Below, in pieces: positions 21,132-30,547 of a stretch of 64,000 bases of DNA (the stretch's first letter is position 1; every line of letters begins with the position of its first letter). This DNA comes from Linnemannia elongata (Eukaryota > Mortierellomycota > Mortierellomycetes > Mortierellales > Mortierellaceae). The DNA is taken from the NCBI GenBank assembly GCA_036320915.1, contig JAXBDG010000005.1, positions 620,001 through 684,000 on the forward strand, given 5' to 3'. The notes beneath the pieces are model-generated. The model ran no database searches and was not told where the DNA came from. It was given only the letters and a program-made list of their open reading frames with translations. A program made the translations under genes and the position numbers.

Positions 21132-21479
21132 TTATGGGACAATTGGCGCCAAAATTACGTCACCGAAGCTACGCAAACGCGCATCCTCCACTATCTTCGC
21201 TATGTAGTGTGGTTGCAACACACAAAAACTTTCTAGCGTCCCTCGTCCATAATCTTGTCTTCCCTGACATGTGAGCGGCTCACCCGTGGGTTCTAGTCCG
21301 TCAACCGCCTTGCGCTTCTTGCCTTGTCGAACTGGGCTGTCTCCTGGCATCGAGTCATTGGTTGACTTGCTCTTGCTGATTCTTTGGGCTGGACCAACTG
21401 TCTCCGCCTTGTCCTTGCGGTCCTGGGAGGGTAAGCTGCTGCTGGTGCCTGCATCGATCCTAGTGTCCCTTCTCGTCAT
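21132..21479 (-). CDS. Small basic ORF, family not recognised
   Basis: 115 codons from the ATG at 21479. The first two thirds are Lys/Ser/Arg-rich with a nuclear-localisation-like GKKRKAVDGLEP; the end has LQPHYIAKIVEDARLRSFG. Amino-acid composition looks coding, but no family is recognised and no splice extension is evident. It lies just upstream of the kexin-prodomain-like gene on the same strand. It may be a remnant of a larger gene. Confidence 0.3.
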   Translation of the reverse strand: MTRRDTRIDAGTSSSLPSQDRKDKAETVGPAQRISKSKSTNDSMPGDSPVRQGKKRKAVDGLEPTGEPLTCQGRQDYGRGTLESFCVLQPHYIAKIVEDARLRSFGDVILAPIVP

Positions 21480-21907
21480 CTATCGGGCACTTCTTGCTTG
21501 TATAAAATTCATTGACTTCAACAACAGGTTATCGTAGTGATCTGGCCTCCGAGTAAAATGGAGTCGATACAGGAACCGCTAATAAATATATCAGGCACAA
21601 ATGAACGCTGTACTTTCAAGCTGTACAAAGAATGGTAGAAACGATTCGTGTAATGATGTGAGTCCTCCCTTGCTCTTTTACAGCATCTCTTACTATTCAT
21701 GTCAGCCTCCCTTGATCATTTCTATAAATTTTTCCGTTTCCCACTTTCGCAGATTCCCTTTATCTTTTTGTAGTGCCCCTTGATGTTATTGTTCGATGTT
21801 GTTGTGTTGCGTGGGTGTTGCTGAAGATTTATGGAAGATTGGGTGATAGGAAACAAACCTGGGAGTTCGAATCATTTTATTTTACGAACTTCCTCACGTA
21901 TTTGAAG

Positions 21908-22285
21908 ATGTCGCGCCTGCTCAACGTCCTTACCGACACACACTTGATCCTACCCCAAGTCTCAGGACTCACAGCAGCACTCTCAACACTCGAAAGCACC
22001 ACCGCAAGCACCACCGCAATCAACATCAAAAGCACCATCACAAAAGTTGTCTTGCTTGGCAAGACTCTAATTGTAAGTGCCAAAGAAGCAGTCTGTCTCT
22101 TACAGCAGCAGGTAGCTTGTCCAGATGAATTTGTTCCTACATGTTAGCCCAATGGCGATTACTCCCAGATAGAGTGCCGCGCCAACATGGATGGAATCAC
22201 CATTTTCTGGTGTACCGACAAAGAGGGTAATCAGGTTTCGAAGAGCCATCAGGGCCAACCGGACTGTTCTAGCTATCCTTATTAG
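21908..22285 (+). CDS. Thyroglobulin type-1-like small protein, interrupted by an in-frame TAG or a 75-bp intron
   Basis: From the ATG at 21908 the frame reads to a TAG at 22145-22147 and then continues in the same frame to a TAG at 22283-22285. Around the first stop the sequence is CLLQQQVACPDEFVPTC, stop, PNGDYSQIECRANMDG, then FWCTDKEGNQVS and GQPDC. This is the pattern of a thyroglobulin type-1 domain (PxC..GxYxxxQC...WCxDxxG), a cysteine-rich domain often inhibiting cysteine proteases. The stop is also the end of a formally good intron (GTAAGT at 22073, TTAG at 22147, 75 bp, phase 0), but removing it would delete the first part of the domain. Either a nonsense mutation or intron retention decides the product. 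No clear signal peptide is seen on this strand. Confidence 0.4.
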
Positions 22286-23143
22286 AACTTAATAATTCCT
22301 ACGTGTGAATCAGAGGCAAGAATCTCCACTATCTCTTCATTCTCAACTCTCTTAAAAAAGTGGTTTTTTTTGCATAAATCACACGCGACGCTGTGGCCGA
22401 ACCTGTATAATGCGCGAAGCGTCAGTACTTTGTAAGGGCGAGGCCCGATCTATGATCCCTTATGTCGCGTGCGCCAAAAGAGGGAAAGTTGTAGCGCGAC
22501 CATCAAGGCCATCTTGCGCAAAGCGCCAGCAGGTTGTGAGCGCAGCACGCGAGCTTTTTAGCAAACCTTTAATAATCAATCCGTCCTCTGTTTCGCACTG
22601 TGTCTTTACTCTTTCTTTTCATTCATTCCAGACTCCTTCCCTCACTATCTCTTCACTTTCAAACTCAAGCTCTCTCTTTCCAATGTTCCTTACACACAAC
22701 CCTTTCGATCCAAAGGTAAACATCGTTAACCAGAAAAATTCAATCAAAACCCATCTCTATCAACCTCAAAGATAGCACATCTACCAAAACCAAGAACATT
22801 ATTATCCAACACAGGACAGGCTCTCAAAGAGAAATCCAACCTGTAAATGATCCATTGCAAAACACACTTTTGCATCCCCAAAGCAAAGATGGCTGGGCAT
22901 ATAATGCGCATTGTTGCATCTCAGTGGCTGGTCCACTCTCTTCACTCCATTCATCTCTAAAGGCAGTAGTGCTTATTCTCATATATATATCATAGGTTCA
23001 GTAGAGACTCTTCAGCTTCTTTCTCACCGTTTCCTCTTCCCCAGCCTACAATATCTATAATATCGGCACCAGAATCAATTTCTCTTTACTCATTGACCAC
23101 ATTTTAACACCTCTTCACAGTCTCAAGTTTTATCACCTTCAAA
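22286..23143. other. Intergenic with a promoter-like region for an orphan exon
   Basis: About 860 bp, mostly short pyrimidine-rich sequence in the second half (TCTTTCTCACCG-type leader). A run of TA dinucleotides at about 22981-22990 could act as a TATA-like element for the short reading frame at 23144. Nothing coding is supported. Confidence 0.4.
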
Positions 23144-23224
23144 ATGGGCAAACCATACACGCCTATTTCTACCCGCACCCCGTTCTCCCGCTGCTGCGGC
23201 TGCTTCAAAGTCAGGCTATCTTAG
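23144..23224 (+). pseudogene. Orphan first exon of a small Cys-rich, membrane-type protein
   Basis: ATG at 23144 in a good context opens a 26-codon frame: MGKPYTPISTRTPFSRCCGC and then FKVRLS before TAG. The CCGCF cluster after a basic/Ser stretch looks like the cytosolic start of a small four-helix membrane protein family, and the exon has a typical pyrimidine-rich leader. No downstream exons with membrane segments are found before SDH4 at 24069, so this is likely the remaining 5' end of a lost gene. Family placement is inference. Confidence 0.3.
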
Positions 23225-24068
23225 TCTCTGTATGCAACTATTTCTTTTTTTTATGGTCATCTCTGTTCATCCCTGACCTTAAGTATTTTTTCCCTATCGC
23301 AGGCAACAGTCCTCTTTTTGCCCCAGGAAATGAATTTGTCCATGCGGCTAAGGAGACTTGGAGCCCAAAAGTAAAAATACAAAATCTGTTGATAGGCATT
23401 CGTATGAAAACGTCTCGCATCATCATCTGGCTACGCGGGGTAAGGAGGAACGGAGAGACTTCAGCGTAGATCCCGACTACCAGCTCGGGTTATGTCGAGT
23501 GTCTAAGCTAAACACATTGTCACGACTACCTCCCCGATCGGCGTGGAACAAAATCGCTCAATCCCAAAAGCTGGACCTAAGGGGGGCCAGCTCGCTGTTT
23601 GCAAAATGTATACCATGCGACTGGGAGCTGAAAAGAGTCCATTTACCTTATGACGCGGGTACCTGGCGATACAATATAATGAAGAAAAAGAGGGTAAAGA
23701 CGAGAATGATAAGACGAAAGAGAGGAGCAAAAAAAGTAACAGTATGTAAAAAGAGTGTGAAAGGAAGAGTAATGTCGTCAACAAAAAGGAAGAGCAGCAG
23801 GCAACGGCGTGTGGTGTTAATAATTGGTGGCAAAAAAAGAAGAATGACGAAAGGGTATGAGAAAACAATCGCATGTACTGTGCCCTCGGATGGTATCTCT
23901 CCTTCCCCTCCCTCGTGCATGCAAGTTTCGCTTTACTGTTCGCCCCTTCGGAAAAAGACGACTTCGGGGCTTTTCCTCCTTTTAGCCACTGTCCTTCTCT
24001 CTTTCACACACGCCACTTCTCTCCCCACTCTCTCTTACATACCTCCTCTTCCTCTTCAACAACCAACC
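23225..24068. other. Intergenic upstream of SDH4
   Basis: About 840 bp. Long open frames cross it on both strands but their composition is Lys/Arg-rich or Phe/Leu/Ser-rich, as expected from purine and pyrimidine tracts. The last 120 bp are pyrimidine-rich (CTCTCTCTTACATACC) and fit the SDH4 5' leader. Confidence 0.5.
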
Positions 24069-24507
24069 ATGGCTCTCCGTCTCGTCGCCTCTCCCTTGGC
24101 CATCAGCCGCTCTTCCCCCCGCATCGTCGCTGCCCTCCGCGCCTCCTCATCCACCCATTCCCGCGTCTACTTCCACGCCTGTATGTGCAAAAACACACAC
24201 GTACACACGCTCACTCATACATCCCACTTCAGCATCTACTCTTTGTCTTTGTTTTTACGCTTCCGAAGGAAACACGCAAATACAAACTACCCGGCTTTCG
24301 ATCGATTCAAGAAATCCAAAACCGACCTGACACCACCCATAGCGATTCACTACGAGACAGCAATCAACAAACAGAAGTAGAGAGGACATATATCCTCTCG
24401 AGTGACAATCAGCACCAACCAGCGCGACACTTTGGACAGACTGAAATGGGAAATTCCGGGGATGGCTCATCATTCAGTCCTCGACACACATGTTTCCTTC
24501 ATATGTC

Positions 24508-24539
<32 letters not shown>

Positions 24540-25206
24540 CGGGTCACAAGCACTGCACTCAACCAGTAGCTAAAACAACAAACAGGATATATACTACCCC
24601 CACGTTACTATGATATCGGCGTGTGTGGGCCTGCGTGCTGATTTGTCGCGTATCTCTTCAATTGCTGTCTTGTTGTAGTGTCTGAGCAACAGGACTCTTT
24701 CAAAAAGCACTCGCTACTATGCTATACAACTCGAGTGCTACGACTAACCTTGAACAACTCCACTCTTGTTCATTCTTACTCGACCTTTTTTTATAGCGCG
24801 TAATGCTGCTGCTGCCACCGGCAAGACCGCTGCCGATGTGACTGAGGTCTACAAGGCTGTTGCTTACAGACAGCCCACCCCTAACCAGCTTCACGGATCG
24901 TACCACTGGGACTTTGAGCGTCTGTTGTCGGTCTCGATGATCCCTCTGTTTGCCGCCTCGGCCATGCAGGGAGCCCACCCCATCACAGACAGTCTCCTGG
25001 GTGTTGTTGTCCCAATCCACTGCCACATCGGATTTGACGCCATGGTCACCGATTACTTGCACCCTGGCAAGGTCGGTGTTTTTGGAAACAAGGCCATCAC
25101 GTGGACCCTCCGCGGTGTCACGGTCCTTGCGTTGTACGGGTGCTACCAGTTCAACGCTTCGGATATTGGATTGACCGAGTTGGTCAAGAAGGCCTGGACA
25201 GCATAA
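24069..25206 (+). CDS. SDH4: Succinate dehydrogenase membrane anchor subunit (CybS, SDH4)
   Basis: Exons 24069-24180 and 24797-25206 join in phase to 173 codons. Exon 1 is an Arg/Ser/Ala-rich mitochondrial presequence with no acidic residue. Exon 2 is the mature CybS: YHWDFERLLSVSMIPLFAAS begins the first membrane helix, GAHPITDSLLGVVVPIHCHI includes the His expected as a haem b ligand, and GFDAMVTDY carries the conserved Asp-Tyr of the ubiquinone site. Two further helices end in WTLRGVTVLALYGCYQF. With SDH1-3 it forms complex II of the inner mitochondrial membrane, passing electrons from succinate to ubiquinone. The 616-bp intron separating targeting peptide from mature protein is unusually long here and contains a CAA repeat. 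Confidence 0.93.
24507..24540 (+). repeat. (CAA)11 microsatellite within the SDH4 intron
   Basis: About eleven CAA units in tandem in the 616-bp intron of SDH4. It is noncoding because the frame around it is removed by splicing. Confidence 0.85.
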
Positions 25207-25924
25207 GAGAGAATTGACGACGATCGAGAATAAAGAGAACCTATTTGCATGAATAGATGGAGACAGCCAAGACCTGTGCGCAGGATAGTGAGTGAGTGAG
25301 TCCTTTTTGTAAATGACCGAATCCGAATGAAACCCGCGAACAAACCGTGGCCAGTGGTCCAGGCTTGTGAAAGGGGGAGGGGAATAACAAAAGGGAGAAG
25401 GGACAATTGAGAGGGATTGTTGATGTAGTTTTTTTATTTATTATTCATCCGGTTGCGCAATGAGGAAGGGAGTAGGGCCAGTGAGGAACAATGCCGGCTT
25501 TAACAATTGCAGAGGGTAAACCCCCTTTTCAGCCCATTTGCTATCGCAGTTTTCTTTTTTCTTTTTTCTTTTTTCTTTTTGATGACACCCCTGTCCTGTC
25601 CATGCCCGTTCTCTTTTTTCTTTCCTTCTTTTTTCTTTTTGACTAACTTGACCGACCCCTCTCCTCCTCAAGTCTTCACCCCCAGTCTCTATACCCAGTA
25701 CTATTTCATTCCTTTTTGTCCCTTTTCTCCTCTCTCTTTCTTCTTTTTCTTCTTTCTGTATTCACTCTCATTTGTTGGCACTCATCGCCCTTTGCATATA
25801 TCCCTGTCTTTGACTATCACACCCTTCAGCAACAAATACTCTCCTCATCTTTCCTTCCGCACTCGGTACCTGAATACACATTATCCGACCTGCATTTACT
25901 TACATACTCACACATACAACCAAC
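25207..25924. other. Intergenic between SDH4 and the PPxY membrane protein
   Basis: It includes the SDH4 3' region (AATAAAG near 25230). From about 25540 to 25920 it is strongly pyrimidine-rich with repeated CTTTTTTCTTTTTT units, read as the promoter and 5' leader of the gene starting at 25925. No ORF is supported. Confidence 0.5.
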
Positions 25925-27920
25925 ATGCCACCAACAACTACCTCCGGCATGTCAGTGTTCCCCTCCCCCTCTCCTTCACCCTCCTCTTCTTCTTCATCAA
26001 TAACGCCATCATCGAGCCCAAACACCACCCTCCCTGCCTGGCCAACAACTTTTGACACAGGGTACCCTACCTCCGTCTCACAAACCTCAGCACCAACAGC
26101 AACAGAAACCGCTTCCCTAGGCGGCGCCTTCGGTCCCGGAGGTGTACCCGTGGCTACGATCTTTTACTTTGTCGCATTCGTCTCTGGACTTGTTGTTCTC
26201 ATCTACACCATTCACCGAGTCCGTCGCAACCGTCGTCGGCGTCTGCTGGAACAGAACGGCAGTAGTGACTCTGATGGACGTACCCGAAATACCGCAACCT
26301 ATCGCCCTGATGATGAAGAAGGTACAGTAACCATTTGCCCTTTCCCCCTTCCCCCTTCCCCTTTTCACTTTTTGACACTGATAAGCAACCACACCCACCC
26401 CCCACATCCTTCTCCTTCATCTTATTTTTTTTCTTTTTTTCTTTTATCCATCTTGATTGCGCTTTGGTCAAGTCCAAGAGCGATTGACAGGCTACAGACT
26501 AGATGAAAAAGAGACAGGCAGGGGCAACAGGGCTCCCCGATACAGTTTGGGTTGACATCATTATGATCGCATGCTCTCTTTGTTTTTTTCCCTCTCAAAT
26601 TGCTTATTTGTGTGACAAATAACAAACGGCGGCTGAATATGTTTTACCCCCCCATTAACAAGGCAACTCAAAAGGCACCATGCCAAAGAAGAGGTCGCGG
26701 GAACTGGCCTGGGGGTGAGGACAGGGGACAGTAGGACAAACGGACAAAGAGACACAGGGATAAAAAGGACAAAACAATGAAAAAAAAAAAAGAATGATGA
26801 TGACGGACAGCACCAGCTCTTATTAAGGTTACTCTCGGTTTCTCCTTCCCTCCCTCCCCCTTTGCACCTGGAATTGAAAGAGATGTACAAACGGGAACCC
26901 TGCCTTATCATCAGGACCCTTGTATTAACGTTCTGTTCCTTATTATTTTTAGGATGCCCGCCTCCACAATACCGCGCTTATGCAGCAGACGAGCCTCCGC
27001 TAGACCCAGAGATGACTATTATCTACCCTGACCAGGCTCAGTATGCATCCTCCCACCTCGGCCTGCTCTCCTTCTCTCCCGCCTTCTCCTCGCCCTCGGT
27101 CGATGACAATGAATCCATCAATGCCTACATGGCCCCATCTCATCCTACCCTCCAGACCGACTCGGCAGGCCCAGCGACAACTACCACAATAACATCAACA
27201 ATCACCACCACAACATCCACTCCTTGCACCGCACCAGGAAGCTCAACTGCATCACCCTCGGCTTCTCCTACTATCATCCAACGGTCCATCATGGCTCCCA
27301 ACGCCAACATCCTCACCACAACACCTCTCTCCTCTACTGATCGCTTGGACCTGCACCCGCAGCACCAGAGCCAAAACCAGGGGCATCAGCAGGGTGGTCA
27401 CTTGTCGTCTGTTCCAGTGATTAGCGCCCCGTCTCCAGTTTTTACGTTTACAGCTTCACATCTCCCTATTCTCCGAAATGGTCTTGCAGGAAGCAATAAT
27501 ATCCACCAATCAGGATCGGGTCGTAGTTCTTCCACCCCTCCTACCTCGAGCAGCACGACGGGCACGGGCACGGGTACAGGCGGCACCGCGTCTACCAACA
27601 ACCGATTGTCCACCCCGGATTTACAATCGACTTTACGGGTCCCTACACCTAATCGTGTTATTTTCGCCGGACCCAATTCAAGCACCGGCAGTGGCAATGG
27701 CGGTGGCAGCACAAGCCAGTCAGGACTTGCTGTCGTCGAACCCCAGCAACAACAACATCCTATATTGAACCGACTCCGGAGTCAAGGACCACCTCCTTAT
27801 ATCCCTGTGGCACCTGAGGTTGCCCTTCCTCGTCTCCCTCCAGAGTACGATACAGCCATTGCCTCATCCACTGTCCCCGCGACAACTACTACTACCACTG
27901 CCACTTCTGGATCATTGTAA
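25925..27920 (+). CDS. Single-pass membrane protein with three PPxY motifs
   Basis: Exons 25925-26321 and 26953-27920 join in phase to 454 codons, restoring EEGCPPPQY across the 631-bp intron. Residues 1-75 are Ser/Thr/Pro-rich with no signal peptide; one membrane helix follows (ATIFYFVAFVSGLVVLIYTI, about 77-97), then the basic stop-transfer HRVRRNRRRRLL. The C-terminal 350 residues are low-complexity Ser/Thr/Gly and carry PPQY (136-139), PPPY (412-415) and PPEY (428-431). PPxY binds the WW domains of Nedd4/Rsp5 ubiquitin ligases, and membrane proteins of this design in yeast act as Rsp5 adaptors for sorting transporters. That role is inference. No homologous folded domain is visible. Confidence 0.75.
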
Positions 27921-30547
27921 CTCTATCTTGTTAAAAAACGTTTATTGTTTCGTTTTTGCATTCCTATCCCCTTTTCTCATTGTACTGTACTTTATTTAAT
28001 AAAAAGTGGAGCATTCTTTTGCTCAGCAACAAGACCTCTGCCCAGTCTTATACAAAAAAGAAAAAAAAAAAAAAAAAAAAAGGATCCGGCTGAACACGCT
28101 TGTATCGCTGCCGGTAATGTTTGATGGTCTTCTTCCTACTGCTGAGGGTTTATTACTATTATTATTATTATTATAGTTGTTTTTGCTCGTTGCTTGCTGC
28201 TGCGTCTTTGTGATTGATTCTGTTGATTTACTTATGTTGGTGGTGCCTCCACCGAGGTTTGCGAATGAGGATACAGCTTCGTTTCCCAGCGCGTTCATGA
28301 AGGGAGGGGGGGTTTAAACCGACTCCTATACCTTTGGTACTTCTTCCTCTTCGTTTGGGTTGTTTCGTCTGGGTGACCCTTTCTGGATCAGGAACTTGAT
28401 GATCTTTTTTCATTGAAAATGTTTGATATCCCCTGTACCAAATACAATTAGTGCATGAAGGTGTATGTGTTCGAGGGCCAAAGGTATCAATTTCTTTTTG
28501 GATTATGATCATCTGGATCGTAGTCTTTGTAGGGGTATATGTTTTCATCATCAAGACCTCGTGTTGGTGATCGGGAACAGCTGTCAAAGCATCAAATTGG
28601 TAAAAAGAGAAAAAGAAAAAAACGTTCGCCACGTCGGCAAAAAGTCCACAATAGGACCTTTCCTCCTTGTGATTTTACGATGGCTTCTGGCGTGATTAGA
28701 GGGGGGCATAGACCAAACTGCCATCCATCTAATGTAGGAATGGCAAACGATATTACCGGTTAAGACGAAAACATATCATCCTTCTTGACGCTCAGCAAGT
28801 CCCTTTTGACGAACACTTTGAAAGTTATGGGTTTCGAAGAGACTGATTAGATATTGAGCATAACTTCTCCCTCCCCCGAGTCGTAGTTTGTTAATAAAAA
28901 AAATTCTTGCAATGGCAATTATATGCTGTGCACATGACGAAAAAAGTCAGTGGGAACTTACAGTTACATTGTAGCGTACGACTATTTATGCAGTACGAAT
29001 GATAGTTCGGGTGGCGGTGGTGAGCTTGTAATGGGAGTGAACGAGGGGTTGCTAACCATGGAACAACGTATCATAGTCATAATGAGAGGTCCCCTGGAAT
29101 GTACTGGTAGAGATTGCACTGACTGAAGAGAGAAGAGCACAATTGGTGAGAACTACAAAGAAGAAGAGAGAGTAATGAGGATTGAGGTCGGAACGTTCTA
29201 CTGAGGGAAGCATATTAAGGCAAATAGAGAGGTGAAGGAAGGAAGAGTCAAGGAGTGGCGAGGAGGCGTGAAAGAGGAAAGGAGGATGAAGGAAAGGAAA
29301 GTGAAGGGGAAGAAAAGAGGAAGAGAGAGAGAGAGAGGGGGGGGGGGGGGGGGGGGGGGGGGGAGAAGAAGGAGGGGAAGTTAAAGGTCGTTTGGGTTGT
29401 AAAAAAAAAAAAAAAAAAAAAATACAAGTTACGAGTGAATCAGGGATACCTTTCTCTCATCCCTACAAACAGAACAAAAAAAACAAAACTTTTCATCCTA
29501 TTCTCTTTGCCAGTTTGCCTTCCTCCACTGATATTGTCAATCCTAGCTGTTATGTATTCATACACGAGCATGCTACCCATACCTCTTCTCTTGGTTGACA
29601 AACACATTTTACACGTACAGTATATTATATATGTTGAATGTTTGTCATGACAGATCAGTGTTCCCTGAGTGCCGCACCCAGTCCACACATATCCCTACCC
29701 TCCATACCCATTCAATATACTGCCATTTCATTTTTCGAGTGGTAAATGCAATCGGGAACGAAAAAAAAAGAGGGGTGCCCAGTGTAGCACGGCAAAGACA
29801 AAAATAGCGTTCCCTAATGTCAGTTCAGGAACACTCTTATTCACAAAACAAGAGAGCATAGCAGTGTTGAATCAAGTAAAAATAAAAAAAAAACGCGACA
29901 CAGAATAACTTCGCCCAACATGCATTTTGTCACGTGGCGAAAAGCGAAAGCAAAAGGGTAAAAGAGGAGGGGAGTGCTCAGACCCGAATGCTTATCTATG
30001 CCACGCTTTTCAATCTTCCAGTTCTCTCCCCTCCTTTATTTTTGAAACTCCTTTTTTTCTCTTTCGTTCCTCTCATCAACATAGCCATTTTTGTCTTTGA
30101 GATAAGATTGTCGGACACAAAGGCTGACAGGGAGTCTTCAAACCCCTTTGTTTTGTTCTATAATGAGTTTTACCTCGGACCTTTTGCTGGGCCATAGAAG
30201 GACGGCTAGACAGGTGAGATAACTGACCAACAAATAGTTAATTTGTGGCCCTTACATAAGCACATGAGTGGTTGTTTGAGAACGTTGGTATTCTCATTCT
30301 TTTTTGCTCAACCCAATGCGCTATTCTCATGCATACTTAGGACTAGGATTGCGTACGAAGAAAAAAAAAAAGGGACTTTTTATTTTATTTTTGGAAGTAA
30401 AAGGAGGGAAGGAAAGGAAGTGAACATAAATAATGATATGTCGAATGGGATTGTGCTTTTTGTTGTTTAGTGCGAGTAAAAAATAGGTTGGATGCAAAAT
30501 GAGGGGCAAAAAGGAATGGGTGCCAAGGTGCGAAGACAATATCACGT
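27921..30547. other. 2.6-kb intergenic region with homopolymer and purine tracts
   Basis: It holds the convergent 3' ends of the PPxY protein and mucin genes. Visible features are an A run of about 23 near 28060-28081, ATT repeats at 28150-28173, a GA stretch running into about 27 G at 29337-29363, and 22 A at 29401-29422. Several ORFs of up to 134 codons occur, none with convincing protein-like content or flanking splice sites. Confidence 0.5.
29310..29422 (+). repeat. GA repeat, G27 and A22 homopolymers
   Basis: A GA-rich run (29320-29336) passes directly into about 27 consecutive G (29337-29363) and, 37 bases later, into 22 A. A G27 tract can form a G-quadruplex on this strand. Exact lengths are uncertain in any assembly. 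Confidence 0.8.

Noticed and set aside
23358..24380. A 340-codon plus-strand ORF overlapping SDH4 exon 1
   Set aside because: It runs through purine and pyrimidine tracts and covers SDH4 in another frame, with no protein-like content.
25441..25671. Charged minus-strand ORF at 25441-25671
   Set aside because: Its Lys/Glu-rich content is the complement of the CTTTTTT-type leader of the PPxY gene.
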